A DNA stretch of 64,000 nt from NCBI RefSeq assembly GCF_900107665.1, contig NZ_FNQT01000004.1:124001-188000 (forward strand), given 5' to 3'. A program made the position numbers and the translations under genes. Shown here piece by piece: positions 8,860-16,851 of the stretch. The number at the start of each line of letters is the position of its first letter. Within the stretch, counting starts at the first letter, position 1. Origin of the DNA: Haloplanus vescus. Its GTDB lineage: Archaea > Halobacteriota > Halobacteria > Halobacteriales > Haloferacaceae. The notes beneath the pieces were generated by a model. It ran no database searches, was not told the origin of the DNA, and was given only the letters and a program-made list of their open reading frames with translations.

Positions 8860-9690
8860 TCAGGACTCCGTCGGCTCCAGCGTGGCTGGCTCGACGTTGA
8901 TTCGGAGGCGATACGTACTGTCGGTCGATCCGGTGTCGGGTCGCGTCGGGTCCAGCAACGAGTAGCCACTCGTGAACGACGCGACGAGTTCCTCGCGGGC
9001 GGGGAGGCCGATGCCGAGCTGATCGGCGAGGTAGACGATCCGCTTGGTCGCCGCGCCGTTGTCGAGGCGTTCGAGGTACTCGCCGACGGTGTCCCAGTCG
9101 CAGCCCCGGTCGTCGGCGGTGCGCATCGCGGTTGCAAGTTCTCGAAGGCCACCACAGAACTCGGGGTGGTCCGCACAGTCGACCAGCGTCTTCTCCAGGT
9201 TGCTGACCTGAACGGTCGTGCCTTCGATGGATGTCGGCTCAAAGCCGAAGAACTTCCGCTCGGTGACTGTCGTGACGCGGTACGGGACACCGTGGATCTC
9301 TCGGCTTTGCGCTCGGGTCGGCGTGACGACGTACACCGTCCGGGGAACCTGTTCGGTCAGCCCGTGGTGGCTGAGGGCGCTGTAGTAGCCGATGTACATT
9401 GGCTCGGCGACGTGGGCGGCGATGAGGTACTCGTGGGTGGTGTACACGGCTTCCTCGCCGGCTGTGAGTGGAATGATGAGATACGTGCCCGAGAAGAGCC
9501 GGTCGAGCCAGCCCTTCTCGGTGAGTCGGGAGGCGATCTCGCGGGCGGTATTTGGGGGGACCTCCAGCGTCGTCTCGATGTCGTCGACGGAGATGATTTG
9601 GTGACCCGCGCCAGCGAGTTGTGCAAGGAGTCGACTTTCTCGAGTCGAGAGACCCTGGCGTATATTTTGTGTTTGCTCTATGGTACTCAT
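8860..9690 (-). CDS. abiEi: AbiEi-type antitoxin/repressor
   Basis: 276 residues. The N-terminal winged helix (STRESRLLAQLAGAG, then VPPNTAREIASRLTEKGWLD) is followed by the AbiEi C-terminal domain (YIGYYSALSHHGL, KFFGFEPTSIEGTTVQVSNL, EKTLVDCADHPEF). AbiEi proteins neutralise AbiEii and repress their own promoter. I chose the ATG at 9690 (MSTIEQTQ) because a TATA box GTTTATAC at 9711-9718 is placed for a leaderless transcript from there. Confidence 0.92.
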   Translation of the reverse strand: MSTIEQTQNIRQGLSTRESRLLAQLAGAGHQIISVDDIETTLEVPPNTAREIASRLTEKGWLDRLFSGTYLIIPLTAGEEAVYTTHEYLIAAHVAEPMYIGYYSALSHHGLTEQVPRTVYVVTPTRAQSREIHGVPYRVTTVTERKFFGFEPTSIEGTTVQVSNLEKTLVDCADHPEFCGGLRELATAMRTADDRGCDWDTVGEYLERLDNGAATKRIVYLADQLGIGLPAREELVASFTSGYSLLDPTRPDTGSTDSTYRLRINVEPATLEPTES

Positions 9691-9710
9691 ACCTGCGTTT
9701 CTTACATAGA

Positions 9711-9718
9711 GTATAAAC
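9711..9718 (-). promoter_or_regulatory. TATA box of the abiE operon
   Basis: GTTTATAC on the minus strand, centred 25 bp upstream of the antitoxin ATG, the spacing of a leaderless haloarchaeal promoter. Inverted-repeat copy 4 starts about 50 bp further upstream and does not overlap it. Confidence 0.65.
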
Positions 9719-9769
9719 ACGGGCCTGCTTTAGCCTTGCGACTGCCGCGGACGGCGGAGACAAGCAGAC

Positions 9770-9810
9770 TTAACCAACAGAATCGGGGTGTGGAACCGTG
9801 CGTTGGTTAA
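9770..9810. repeat. dispersed 41-bp inverted repeat, copy 4
   Basis: TTAACCAACA at 9770-9779 and CGTTGGTTAA at 9801-9810, with 21 bp between. It begins only 5 bp beyond the stop codon of the ArdC-like gene, so it is a 3'-flanking element of that gene. Confidence 0.9.
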
Positions 9811-9814
9811 GGAT

Positions 9815-10747
9815 TCAAGCGCCGTCTTCGGCTACGTCGATGAGCTCTTCTGCTGTGGAACTGATCCGGTCGAGACGGTCGCGAACGATCTCGGGATCGT
9901 CCGACTCCCACGCGGCCAAGTAGAACGCCGACCCGCTGGTATCTAACCCACAGTACCGCCCGACGACGTACGCGACCGCCTCGGCTTCGACTTCGCGTTT
10001 CGACCGCTCGGTGTCGTCGTCGACGTCGAAGTGGAGCAGGGCGTGGGCGTACTCGTGGATCAACGTCCGCGCAAGGTCGGCATCGTTCTCCCGATCACGC
10101 ACCTCGACACGCGGTTGCATACCGACGAGACTCAGCTGCTCGCAGATGCCTTTCGCCTCGCCGTGCGTCCACTCCGCTTCCGGAATAATCCGAACCGTCA
10201 CGCCAAGTTCGTCGGCGGCTCCAGTCAGCCGACCGACGAGGTCGCCGGCGTCCCCGGTTGCTTCCGTGTCGAGATCAGGAAGCGGCTCGCCTTCGGTCTG
10301 AGAGACGTCAAACACCGGCGCGGGCTTGAACCCGACCAGGCCCTCGGACCACTCTTCAGGCGACGTCTCGTCGTAGTCACAGTCACTGTCCTCGTGGTAG
10401 CTCGGCGAGTTCTCGCACTCTGGACACTGCTTCGTGATGATCGGCGCCCAGATCCAGATGGCCGACTCCCCCTCCGTGACGTGGCGGTCGAACTCTTCCT
10501 GCCACGTCCGGTAGCCCGTCACCCGGGTCGCCTCGGGACACTGCCGCTTGATGAGGAGCGTGTTCCGGTAGGAGTAGTCGTGGAAACGACTCTGGACGTC
10601 GAGCCACTCCTGGAACTCTTCGCTGGCCTGCGCGTCGTCGACGCCGGCGACGAGGTCGTCGATCCACTGTTCGATGGTGCTGTTCATCTCGTCGGATCGT
10701 GTGTCGGTCTGCTCGAAGGAGACCGACGAGTCACTAGTCGTAGCCAT
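9815..10747 (-). CDS. ArdC-like antirestriction protein with zinc metallopeptidase motif
   Basis: 310 residues. The N-terminal ArdC-type ssDNA-binding domain shows SYRNTLLI and VTGYRTWQEEFDRHV with a downstream WAP (about residues 55-110). A CPECEN-containing insertion interrupts it. The C-terminal half has the metallopeptidase motif LIHEYAHALLHF followed by a second-half glutamate in EVEAEAVAYVVGRYCG, as in ArdC and ImmA/IrrE-like proteins. Bacterial ArdC protects incoming plasmid DNA from host restriction, which fits a conjugative element. Start chosen at ATG 10747, which has GGTGA 5 nt upstream; the frame is open further up but lacks such a signal. Confidence 0.85.
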   Translation of the reverse strand: MATTSDSSVSFEQTDTRSDEMNSTIEQWIDDLVAGVDDAQASEEFQEWLDVQSRFHDYSYRNTLLIKRQCPEATRVTGYRTWQEEFDRHVTEGESAIWIWAPIITKQCPECENSPSYHEDSDCDYDETSPEEWSEGLVGFKPAPVFDVSQTEGEPLPDLDTEATGDAGDLVGRLTGAADELGVTVRIIPEAEWTHGEAKGICEQLSLVGMQPRVEVRDRENDADLARTLIHEYAHALLHFDVDDDTERSKREVEAEAVAYVVGRYCGLDTSGSAFYLAAWESDDPEIVRDRLDRISSTAEELIDVAEDGA

Positions 10748-10792
10748 TGTGTTCACCGAATCAAGGTCACGGCGACTGCGTCTGTTCAGACC

Positions 10793-10813
10793 GCGCCGCA
10801 CCCCTCAGGGGCG
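10793..10813 (-). repeat. intergenic GGGTG-loop hairpin
   Basis: Stem CGCC/GGCG with CTGAGGGGTGC in the coding-strand loop and a preceding T6 run. It lies in the leader of the ArdC-like gene. The T6 run may also end the upstream transcript. Confidence 0.55.
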
Positions 10814-10834
10814 TCCAAAAAACCGCTCTGTCGG

Positions 10835-11182
10835 TTAGCGGAGTTCGTGGCGTTCGTCAGCGAAGCCGACCGTGACGAGGTACTCGAGGAACTCGTCGAA
10901 GCGCTCGACGTCGCTGGGTGTGTCAGTCGCAAGGTGACGCGTCCACTCGATGGCCCACTGGAAGGCGGGATCTGTCCCGCCCTTGCCGTGTAGATACCAC
11001 CACCGGGCCGCTTTGAGAACCACTATGGGATTCGTCGGCGGCTGCTCACCGGCGAGCCCACGGGTGATGGACTCGATTTCGTCGGGGACGTCGGCGGAAT
11101 CGACCTCCGCTGATTGCGTGTTGTCGATATCGACCGGGATCTCGTCGACCGAGACGTTGTCGGGACTCTGTTGTTGACTCAC
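10835..11182 (-). CDS. hypothetical haloarchaeal plasmid protein
   Basis: 115 residues. An acidic N-terminus of about 45 residues precedes a compact domain containing NPIVVLKAARWWYLHGKGGTD and a C-terminal helical part. I do not recognise the family. The start is a GTG at 11182 with GAGGTGA about 6 nt upstream. It lies between the DUF6610-like and ArdC-like genes in the same direction, probably one expression unit. Confidence 0.75.
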   Translation of the reverse strand: MSQQQSPDNVSVDEIPVDIDNTQSAEVDSADVPDEIESITRGLAGEQPPTNPIVVLKAARWWYLHGKGGTDPAFQWAIEWTRHLATDTPSDVERFDEFLEYLVTVGFADERHELR

Positions 11183-11196
11183 TGGAAGTCACCTCT

Positions 11197-11218
11197 GAGG
11201 GCTCTCGAAGGAGCCCTC
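11197..11218 (-). promoter_or_regulatory. 8-bp leader hairpin next to a Shine-Dalgarno site
   Basis: GAGGGCTC at 11197-11204 and GAGCCCTC at 11211-11218 form a perfect stem with a 6-nt loop, immediately upstream of the GAGGTGA of the gene starting at 11182. It has no GGGTG loop, but occupies the same place as the hairpin family elsewhere in the array. Confidence 0.6.
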
Positions 11219-11253
11219 GCCCTCTCTGGGGGCACGAAAAACAGGTCGCGAAG

Positions 11254-12255
11254 TCACGCCGGCGGGAGGTAGACGCTCTGCTCGCCGGCGATCTCCTCCA
11301 GGTTGTTTCGGTGACGGTGGCTGAAGTAGCACTCGTAGCTGCAGTATCCACAGATTGCGCCGGTATCGTATTCGGCCACGTACGGGCCGCGGCGAGTTCG
11401 CCAGACGTTCGTCCCGCACTCGGTACAGACGGCGTCCTCGAGAACGGCAGGACTCGGTCCCTCGTACTCGACGTTGAGCCCCTCGTCTTCCGGTGTCGTT
11501 TCGGGCCAGATCCCGTGGCCCCTCCAAAACTCACGGACGCGAGCGAGGCTGTGGCGCACTGTTTTTCGGACGGTGACGTGGTCGGCGTCGCGACCGCTGT
11601 CGTCCCAGCCGTCGGCCGTCCAGAACTCACCGAACTGTGCGCCACGATGTAGCCCGTTCCAGTCGACGCCGACGATGTCGGCTGGTGGCTCGTCCGTGAG
11701 TGTCGGTCTGGTCAGCTGTCGAATGGCGTTGAGCTGCTTGGGCGGACTCCCGCCGAGGATATGGACGCGTCGTCCTCTCCAATCGGCTGGGTCGGAGAAC
11801 TCGTGGGCCAGGCGGTCGGCGTATCCCCGTGAATATCCGAGGACGAGGGTCTCGGGTATCGCATCGATCACCGCCCGCGACTTCGGAACGACGATGAGCT
11901 CGGCCTCGGGGTAGCTCGCTTGGATCTCGCGAGCGGCAGCGATGTGGGCGTCGACGGCATCTGGTTCGTAGATGTCGCCGATGACACCGACCTGTGGCTC
12001 GTGCTCGAAGAAGCAATCGACGAATCGTTCCAGGTCGGGATTGCGGAAGTCGTTATCGAGCATCCCCACCGGAATCTCGAGGTTCTGGTACTGGTCTGCC
12101 TGATACCCACAGTCTTCTCGAAACCCGGGGAGAAACCCGAGGGCCAACGCATCAGCGACGAATGGGGCTCGATGCAGGAACGCTATCTGGTCTGCCTGTC
12201 TGGCAGCAGCGATGTCGCTAGCCGTGCTGGAGTCTGGACTCAAATCGAGGGACAT
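11254..12255 (-). CDS. DUF6610-like protein, possible TGT/DpdA-like fold
   Basis: 333 residues. The central part reads like an alpha/beta barrel: VGVIGDIYEPDAVDAHI, AELIVVPKSRAVIDAIP, LVLGYSRGYADRL, RRVHILGGSPPKQL, ADIVGVDWNGLHRGA. HILGGSPP followed by VGVDWNG recalls the glycine-rich loop and aspartate of tRNA-guanine transglycosylase-like enzymes, some of which insert 7-deazaguanines into DNA; this is a weak inference. A four-cysteine cluster (CTECGTNVW, CGYCSYECY) ends the protein. Start taken at MSLDLSPD, after a GC hairpin. Occurs in plasmid and virus contexts as DUF6610, from memory. Confidence 0.7.
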   Translation of the reverse strand: MSLDLSPDSSTASDIAAARQADQIAFLHRAPFVADALALGFLPGFREDCGYQADQYQNLEIPVGMLDNDFRNPDLERFVDCFFEHEPQVGVIGDIYEPDAVDAHIAAAREIQASYPEAELIVVPKSRAVIDAIPETLVLGYSRGYADRLAHEFSDPADWRGRRVHILGGSPPKQLNAIRQLTRPTLTDEPPADIVGVDWNGLHRGAQFGEFWTADGWDDSGRDADHVTVRKTVRHSLARVREFWRGHGIWPETTPEDEGLNVEYEGPSPAVLEDAVCTECGTNVWRTRRGPYVAEYDTGAICGYCSYECYFSHRHRNNLEEIAGEQSVYLPPA

Positions 12256-12283
12256 GACTGAACTCGCGAGGCGGCTGCTGGGC

Positions 12284-12305
12284 GCCCCGCACCCATTCAG
12301 GGGGC
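12284..12305 (-). repeat. intergenic GGGTG-loop hairpin
   Basis: Stem GCCCC/GGGGC with loop CTGAATGGGTGC on the coding strand, preceded by a T6 run. It lies 28 bp upstream of the DUF6610-like start. Confidence 0.6.
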
Positions 12306-12329
12306 TGAAAAAACGGGACACTCTCAACG

Positions 12330-12371
12330 TTAACCAACACGAGGTGGTAGCTGACTCCGGTTGTTGGTTAA
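12330..12371. repeat. dispersed inverted repeat, copy 5 (42 bp)
   Basis: TTAACCAACA at 12330-12339 and TGTTGGTTAA at 12362-12371. The spacer is 22 bp, the only copy not exactly 41 bp long. It starts 9 bp beyond the stop of the small gene on its right. Confidence 0.9.
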
Positions 12372-12380
12372 GACCGATCG

Positions 12381-12602
12381 CTACGTCTCATCCTCACGCA
12401 ACTCTTCGGCCTTCCACTGGAGCCGACGCAGAATCTGCGTCCGATTCTGGTTGGCGTTTTCGTAGGCAACACACTCACGGAGTGTCTCCATATCGGGGAT
12501 CGTCGCGATCCCAGCCTTGATCAGTCGGTGGTTCGGTGCTTCGAGGCGCTTCTCGGGTGGGAATTCGTCGTCAGCCCCGCTGTTGTCCGCGGATTTCTCC
12601 AT
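12381..12602 (-). CDS. small hypothetical protein
   Basis: 73 residues, charged, containing LIKAGIATIPDMETLRECV and RTQILRRLQWKAEEL, probably helical. Family not recognised. A GGGTG-loop hairpin ends 6 bp before the ATG and there is no separate Shine-Dalgarno sequence, so the hairpin could control access to the start. It follows the DUF932-like gene in the same direction. Confidence 0.65.
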   Translation of the reverse strand: MEKSADNSGADDEFPPEKRLEAPNHRLIKAGIATIPDMETLRECVAYENANQNRTQILRRLQWKAEELREDET

Positions 12603-12608
12603 CTCTAT

Positions 12609-12630
12609 CGCCCTCCACCCCTGAAGGGCG
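12609..12630 (-). repeat. intergenic GGGTG-loop hairpin abutting a start codon
   Basis: Perfect 6-bp stem CGCCCT/AGGGCG with TCAGGGGTGG in the coding-strand loop. It ends only 6 bp upstream of the ATG at 12602. Confidence 0.65.
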
Positions 12631-12668
12631 AGAAAGACAGAGCAGCCGACTACCCCATCATCGCAGCG

Positions 12669-13829
12669 TCAGGCCATCGCGTCCTGGAACCGCTCACGAA
12701 GCGCGTCCTCACGTTCCTCGAACTGGTCGACCTTCTCCTGTAGATCGTCGCTGACGCGCTCGATGCTCGCGAGTGCCCGCTCGCCGGCGAGCGACGCCTG
12801 CGACCCGTCGTCGCTGTCGGCCTCCAGCTGCTCCTCGTAGGCTCGCTCGACCCGCCCGATGGTGCCCTCCGGGTTGAACAGGATGTCGTTGGCCGTGCGG
12901 ACGTAGCCGTCCAGTGACGCACCCTCCTTGCCCTGGAAGAAGTGAGTGAGCGCGTACGTGGCGCCGGAATGGAGCGTCCACATATCGATCTCGACGGGAG
13001 AGGCCGCGTTGGCCTCCGCATCACTCGCGGCACGCTCGGCCAGGTAGTCCGGGAAGCCCAGCAGGCTGTAGAACTCCGTGACGGTGAACGGCAGGTCTGA
13101 GAAGTCGAGGTCGATGTCCTGTGCGTCACGGATGAACTCGAAGAGGTCGTCGGCGACGAGTTCGACCTGTGCGAGGAGTTCCTCCCACCAGCTCCGGAAG
13201 TTCCGCACGTCGCCGACGTGTTTGATGACCTCCTTGTCGGTGAGCGAGCGCATCGTGTTGGAACAATAGCCGTCCTGAGCGAACCCCTCCACGTAGACGG
13301 CGTGCTCGCCGAAGAAGTCGTAGCCCGACGTGACGCCCATCGTGATCGGGTCCGACCGGCCGGGGAGGCGCACCTCGAGGCCGTCGAACATGATGTCCAT
13401 ATGGACCTCGCCGCCGCCCCGGTAGCGACGAATCTCGCCGAACATCACGTCACCCAGCGGCGTTCCGTCGATAGTCTCCTCCCGAAGGACCTCCTCTAGA
13501 GGGCCGTAGACGTCGACCGGGTTGATGATCGAGTACGAGTCGGTCGGAATATGGAACAAGGAATCCGTTTCGGCGTCCTCCTCACGGGCCTGCTCTCGAG
13601 CGCGACTCGGCTCGACGAGCGCGTTGAACCGCTCCGTCTCGACCCACTCGTCGGTGTACGGATTCTTGTAGGCCACGGTCGACTCGACGGCCTGCGGGAG
13701 GTCGCGGATCGCCTCAGCGAAGCTCACGGTGTGTTTGCCGCCGTGACGCTGACGATACCACTCGGGTAGTTCGGTGTCGGTACGTCCATCGACGCCAGCG
13801 AAGATGGTTCTCGACTCTGGGTCTTTCAT
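12669..13829 (-). CDS. DUF932-like plasmid/phage protein
   Basis: 386 residues. FNALVEPSRAREQ, SLFHIPTDSYSIINPVDVYG and the later GYCSNTMRS with YALTHFFQGKEG resemble the DUF932 family of plasmid and phage proteins, whose biochemical role is unclear. The C-terminal 70 residues are predicted coiled coil. I chose ATG 13829 (MKDPESR), which has GAGGTGA 7 nt upstream, rather than the longer frame. The leader also contains a 6-bp GC hairpin (13881-13906). Confidence 0.8.
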   Translation of the reverse strand: MKDPESRTIFAGVDGRTDTELPEWYRQRHGGKHTVSFAEAIRDLPQAVESTVAYKNPYTDEWVETERFNALVEPSRAREQAREEDAETDSLFHIPTDSYSIINPVDVYGPLEEVLREETIDGTPLGDVMFGEIRRYRGGGEVHMDIMFDGLEVRLPGRSDPITMGVTSGYDFFGEHAVYVEGFAQDGYCSNTMRSLTDKEVIKHVGDVRNFRSWWEELLAQVELVADDLFEFIRDAQDIDLDFSDLPFTVTEFYSLLGFPDYLAERAASDAEANAASPVEIDMWTLHSGATYALTHFFQGKEGASLDGYVRTANDILFNPEGTIGRVERAYEEQLEADSDDGSQASLAGERALASIERVSDDLQEKVDQFEEREDALRERFQDAMA

Positions 13830-13880
13830 CGTAGTCACCTCGACGCAGGAACGCTCATCGACGGCTGCCTGCATCGTCTC

Positions 13881-13906
13881 GCGCCCTGCGCCCCTCTGCC
13901 GGGCGC
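13881..13906 (-). repeat. intergenic GC hairpin of the GGGTG family (variant)
   Basis: Perfect 6-bp stem GCGCCC/GGGCGC with GGCAGAGGGGCGCA in the loop and TTGTTGTTG before it on the coding strand. The loop has GGGGCG instead of GGGGTG. Confidence 0.6.
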
Positions 13907-13921
13907 AACAACAACACCACG

Positions 13922-13962
13922 TTAACCAACATTGACCCAGGCAACAGCCGACTGTTGGTTAA
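13922..13962. repeat. dispersed 41-bp inverted repeat, copy 6
   Basis: TTAACCAACA at 13922-13931 and TGTTGGTTAA at 13953-13962, with a 21-bp spacer. An extra half-site TAACCAAC follows directly at 13963-13970. It lies 109 bp beyond the stop of the methyltransferase-like gene. Confidence 0.9.
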
Positions 13963-14071
13963 TAACCAACCGGCGGCGACACATCTTACTGTCGTTACTC
14001 AGTACTTGAGCGACGAAGTCGTACCTGCTACGGGTTCGGAATCCACGGATGTCTCTCCCAGGGGAGATGGC

Positions 14072-15526
14072 TCAATCCGATTCTACTATATCCCGCAAAA
14101 GCTTATGTCGGGCACGTAAATCTCCTGCTGTCCAATCGCTCTCCGTGTCGTTACTCATTGAGTGAACAAGCGGGTTATAGTGAGCAACAGCATCTCGAAG
14201 GTCTTTCACATCCCATATTGTTGCCCCATATGATTCTAGATCTACCGGTAGCTGCTGCATCTCATCGGCCTCAGACAGGATGTCAAGTAGTTTCCCTACG
14301 GTACCCCCGGCTAGCTTGTCAGGTGCGAGATCGCCGACATAGGTCGTGCGGATGTGAATGTCGGTCTCAGTTTCCCAGTCCGGGATGTGTTCACGGATGA
14401 TCTTTCGTAGTCGAATTTCAAACTGAGCGAGAAGCACGTACAGATACTGGTAGACGGGAATCTTGTTCAGGTCGAATCGGGTCACGATTCCCTCCGGATC
14501 ATTTGGCTGGCCGACGAAACAGAACCGTTCTCCGTCTCTTCCTAGTCGTTCAATTACCGTCCCGACTTCTTCTCCGGGAGCGACGCAATCTGAGTCCGTT
14601 AGCGGCAGTACGTGTTCGGTGACGGGCTCTTCACCTCGTATCTCCATCTCTGCTCTGGAGACGTAGCCACGAAGTCCCTCTAGTTGCTCCGGATCATCGA
14701 AGACGAATGCAGCGTCGTAGTCCTCATAGTAGAGATCTAAGTAGACGAAGGCAGCGTCATCCTCAGCACTATATACATCCAACTCCGGGAAACATGTCGC
14801 TGTATGGCGAGCAGGCTCGCTGATTGTCGGTGAGGTTGCACTCGCCATGAGTTGGGACTCAACTTCTGATGGGTCTGGTCGGATTGATGATACCGCTGGG
14901 TCGAACTCCTCTGACTCCGGACTATTGACTTTGAGGAGCATGTGGGGAATATCGGCCTCAAAATGGTCGCGATCAACCGATTCAACATCTGCAACTTTCG
15001 GAGCCAAGTAACTGCGGAAGGGGCCCTTTGTCTCTTCTGTTTTGAATCCTCTCGTAGTCAAGAATACACCGTTTCCGTCCTCTGTTAGGACGTGTAGCGA
15101 CCGTTCGAGAAACAGCAGGCCGGTATGGATACGGGCTGTATCCGGAGATATCTGAGCAAAGGAGGTAGCATACTCGCGCTGCTTTTCCTCACTCAGATCA
15201 ATCCACTGGACGGTTGGCGGATAGCTAAGCACGAACTCAAACGAGTCAAGGCGTGCGTCCGCACTCAGATAGTCTCCGTTCCGAACCTCTACTTGGTCAG
15301 TGTAGTTCTCTCGAACCGTCTCGACATACTCGTCCTCTGTATCGATCGCAACCCCAGATGGTGGGTCATGCACCGAGTCCTCGAAATATCGTTCCACAGC
15401 AGAAATTAATTCACCTTTCCCACATCCCGGATACAGGATTCGCTTCCCGTACGTGGAGCTGATATCCTCGAAGAGGAGTTCAGCCATCCGATCAGCAACC
15501 GTCTCAGGAACACGAAATGGAGGCAT
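14072..15526 (-). CDS. methyltransferase-like/CBS/HEPN-like fusion protein
   Basis: 484 residues in three parts. Residues 1-220 are a Rossmann methyltransferase-like domain: ILYPGCGKGELISAV (SAM-binding motif I) and FVLSYPPT where N6-adenine methylases have (N/D)PPY, so catalysis is doubtful. Residues about 290-370 (HVLPLTDSDCVAP, RFCFVGQPNDPEGIVTRFDL) resemble a CBS pair. The C-terminal part (LLAQFEIRLRKIIREHIPDW, DLRDAVAHYNPL) has an RDAVAH segment matching the Rx4H motif of HEPN ribonucleases. Start at ATG 15526 with GGGAG nearby; an in-frame TTG lies 7 codons upstream. Probable defence cargo with lower GC than its flanks. Confidence 0.75.
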   Translation of the reverse strand: MPPFRVPETVADRMAELLFEDISSTYGKRILYPGCGKGELISAVERYFEDSVHDPPSGVAIDTEDEYVETVRENYTDQVEVRNGDYLSADARLDSFEFVLSYPPTVQWIDLSEEKQREYATSFAQISPDTARIHTGLLFLERSLHVLTEDGNGVFLTTRGFKTEETKGPFRSYLAPKVADVESVDRDHFEADIPHMLLKVNSPESEEFDPAVSSIRPDPSEVESQLMASATSPTISEPARHTATCFPELDVYSAEDDAAFVYLDLYYEDYDAAFVFDDPEQLEGLRGYVSRAEMEIRGEEPVTEHVLPLTDSDCVAPGEEVGTVIERLGRDGERFCFVGQPNDPEGIVTRFDLNKIPVYQYLYVLLAQFEIRLRKIIREHIPDWETETDIHIRTTYVGDLAPDKLAGGTVGKLLDILSEADEMQQLPVDLESYGATIWDVKDLRDAVAHYNPLVHSMSNDTESDWTAGDLRARHKLLRDIVESD

Positions 15527-16022
15527 AATCTCCCGTTTCGCATCCAACCTAATGACGTTATGCCGGGAGAGAGTGGTTCACTCATCTGAGTCGGTGGTCT
15601 CTGATTGGACTGTTTCGTGAACATTCTCCAGTTCCTCTCGGCGAGCCGACGCTCTGGTGGACGCTGATGTCGTGCTTTTTACAGAGCATTCGTTTGACTG
15701 TGAAGGTCATCTCGTCAAAATCGGCCGTCGTGATGCCGATGTCCTCCGGTGATAGGGTCTCATCAGCCGTTGATGTCTCGAAAACAGGTATCGGCCGCGA
15801 TGTCGCTAGTGGGGAGCCGTCACTCGTCGCCTTCGAACCCCTCACGCGCGCGCGAATTCGCGCACGCTATTCGCGCGTAATTGGCGTCCTCAAGCGCTCT
15901 AACACCAGATTTATGGATTATGGGTGTATCTGTCCTGATAGAATGTCATCAGATCACTCTCGACTCAGGCTTGCCACCATGTTTAGTCGATTTCAGAGCC
16001 AGCCAGAGGAGGGTCGTTGAAT
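15527..16022. other. divergent intergenic region with possible gene remnant
   Basis: Lies between the leftward fusion gene and a rightward unknown gene. A leftward frame at 15582-15845 encodes a plausible protein-like segment (ETLSPEDIGITTADFDEMTF) but has no convincing start or ending and may be a remnant. A perfect 14-bp palindrome GCGCGAATTCGCGC lies at 15850-15863, with a related ATTCGCGCG immediately beyond it. Confidence 0.4.
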
Positions 16023-16808
16023 ATGCCGACGATCAACGCATACAAACACGATCTTGGTTACTACATCCGCGCTTGGACAACCGACCTCGGAAACATCAAT
16101 TACAAGCTTCGCTCCCGGGGTAACACGATCATCGAACGCTTCGGATTGGAAGATGGTGACGAGATTTCGTGGGATACAATCCACGCTTTGAAATCGATTG
16201 GAGAAATCTACACCGAGGGATCCGGAACGCTCGGTCGCGATGACTTCGCCCCTCTTGATGGTGATACGAAAACTCTGTCAGAAGAGGAAGCGAAAAGACT
16301 GCTCGATTCAATTTTGGACGAGAAGAATCCGTCCGAGCAACGGATCAAGGAGCTCTGTGACATCTTAGACATAGAGCGTCCCGAGTCGAACATTGAGCGA
16401 CTGGAGCAGGAGTTAGCATCCCGAATCGCCGGCATCACCAGTCGCGAGAGTTTCCAAACGGAGGTGACATTGAATGGTCCCGCCGATCAGGCAAGCATCT
16501 CTGTCAATATAGAGCCCTCGGAAGAATCCACAGAGCCACCTCTGGATTCCAAGATCAATCTTCTGCTGTTGGGCGATACGTCCCTCGATGATCCCGGGAT
16601 TGCTCGACATGATATCTATCTCTGCGAGGAACATGGTCTCGAAGGATGGTCGTTTGCTTATTCGGGTTCGTGGGAGACCCATGCGGAGATGGCACGTCAG
16701 AAGGCAGAACTCATGCCAATCGTGATTCAGTGGTTCGACGATCTGAATATTGACTACGGCATTCCGAAGGAGAGTTTCGGCGGCGCTCAACGAGATCTCC
16801 TTGGATAG
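16023..16808 (+). CDS. hypothetical protein
   Basis: 261 residues, start at the ATG with GGAGGGT upstream (in-frame TTG two codons before). A helical N-terminal half with charged segments leads to a beta-rich C-terminal domain (DIYLCEEHGLEGWSFAYSGSW, MPIVIQWFDDLNIDYGIP). I do not recognise the family. It is divergent from the methyltransferase-like/HEPN-like gene and shares its moderate GC, so both may have arrived together. Confidence 0.65.
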   Translation: MPTINAYKHDLGYYIRAWTTDLGNINYKLRSRGNTIIERFGLEDGDEISWDTIHALKSIGEIYTEGSGTLGRDDFAPLDGDTKTLSEEEAKRLLDSILDEKNPSEQRIKELCDILDIERPESNIERLEQELASRIAGITSRESFQTEVTLNGPADQASISVNIEPSEESTEPPLDSKINLLLLGDTSLDDPGIARHDIYLCEEHGLEGWSFAYSGSWETHAEMARQKAELMPIVIQWFDDLNIDYGIPKESFGGAQRDLLG

Positions 16809-16851
16809 CATCCGCCCACACAGCCTTCGTCGCGGTATGCTCGGCTAGCGG

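Noticed and set aside
10031-10993. Long rightward frame (320 codons)
   Set aside because: Antisense to the ArdC-like gene whose HExxH and ArdC motifs are clear; arginine-rich shadow composition.
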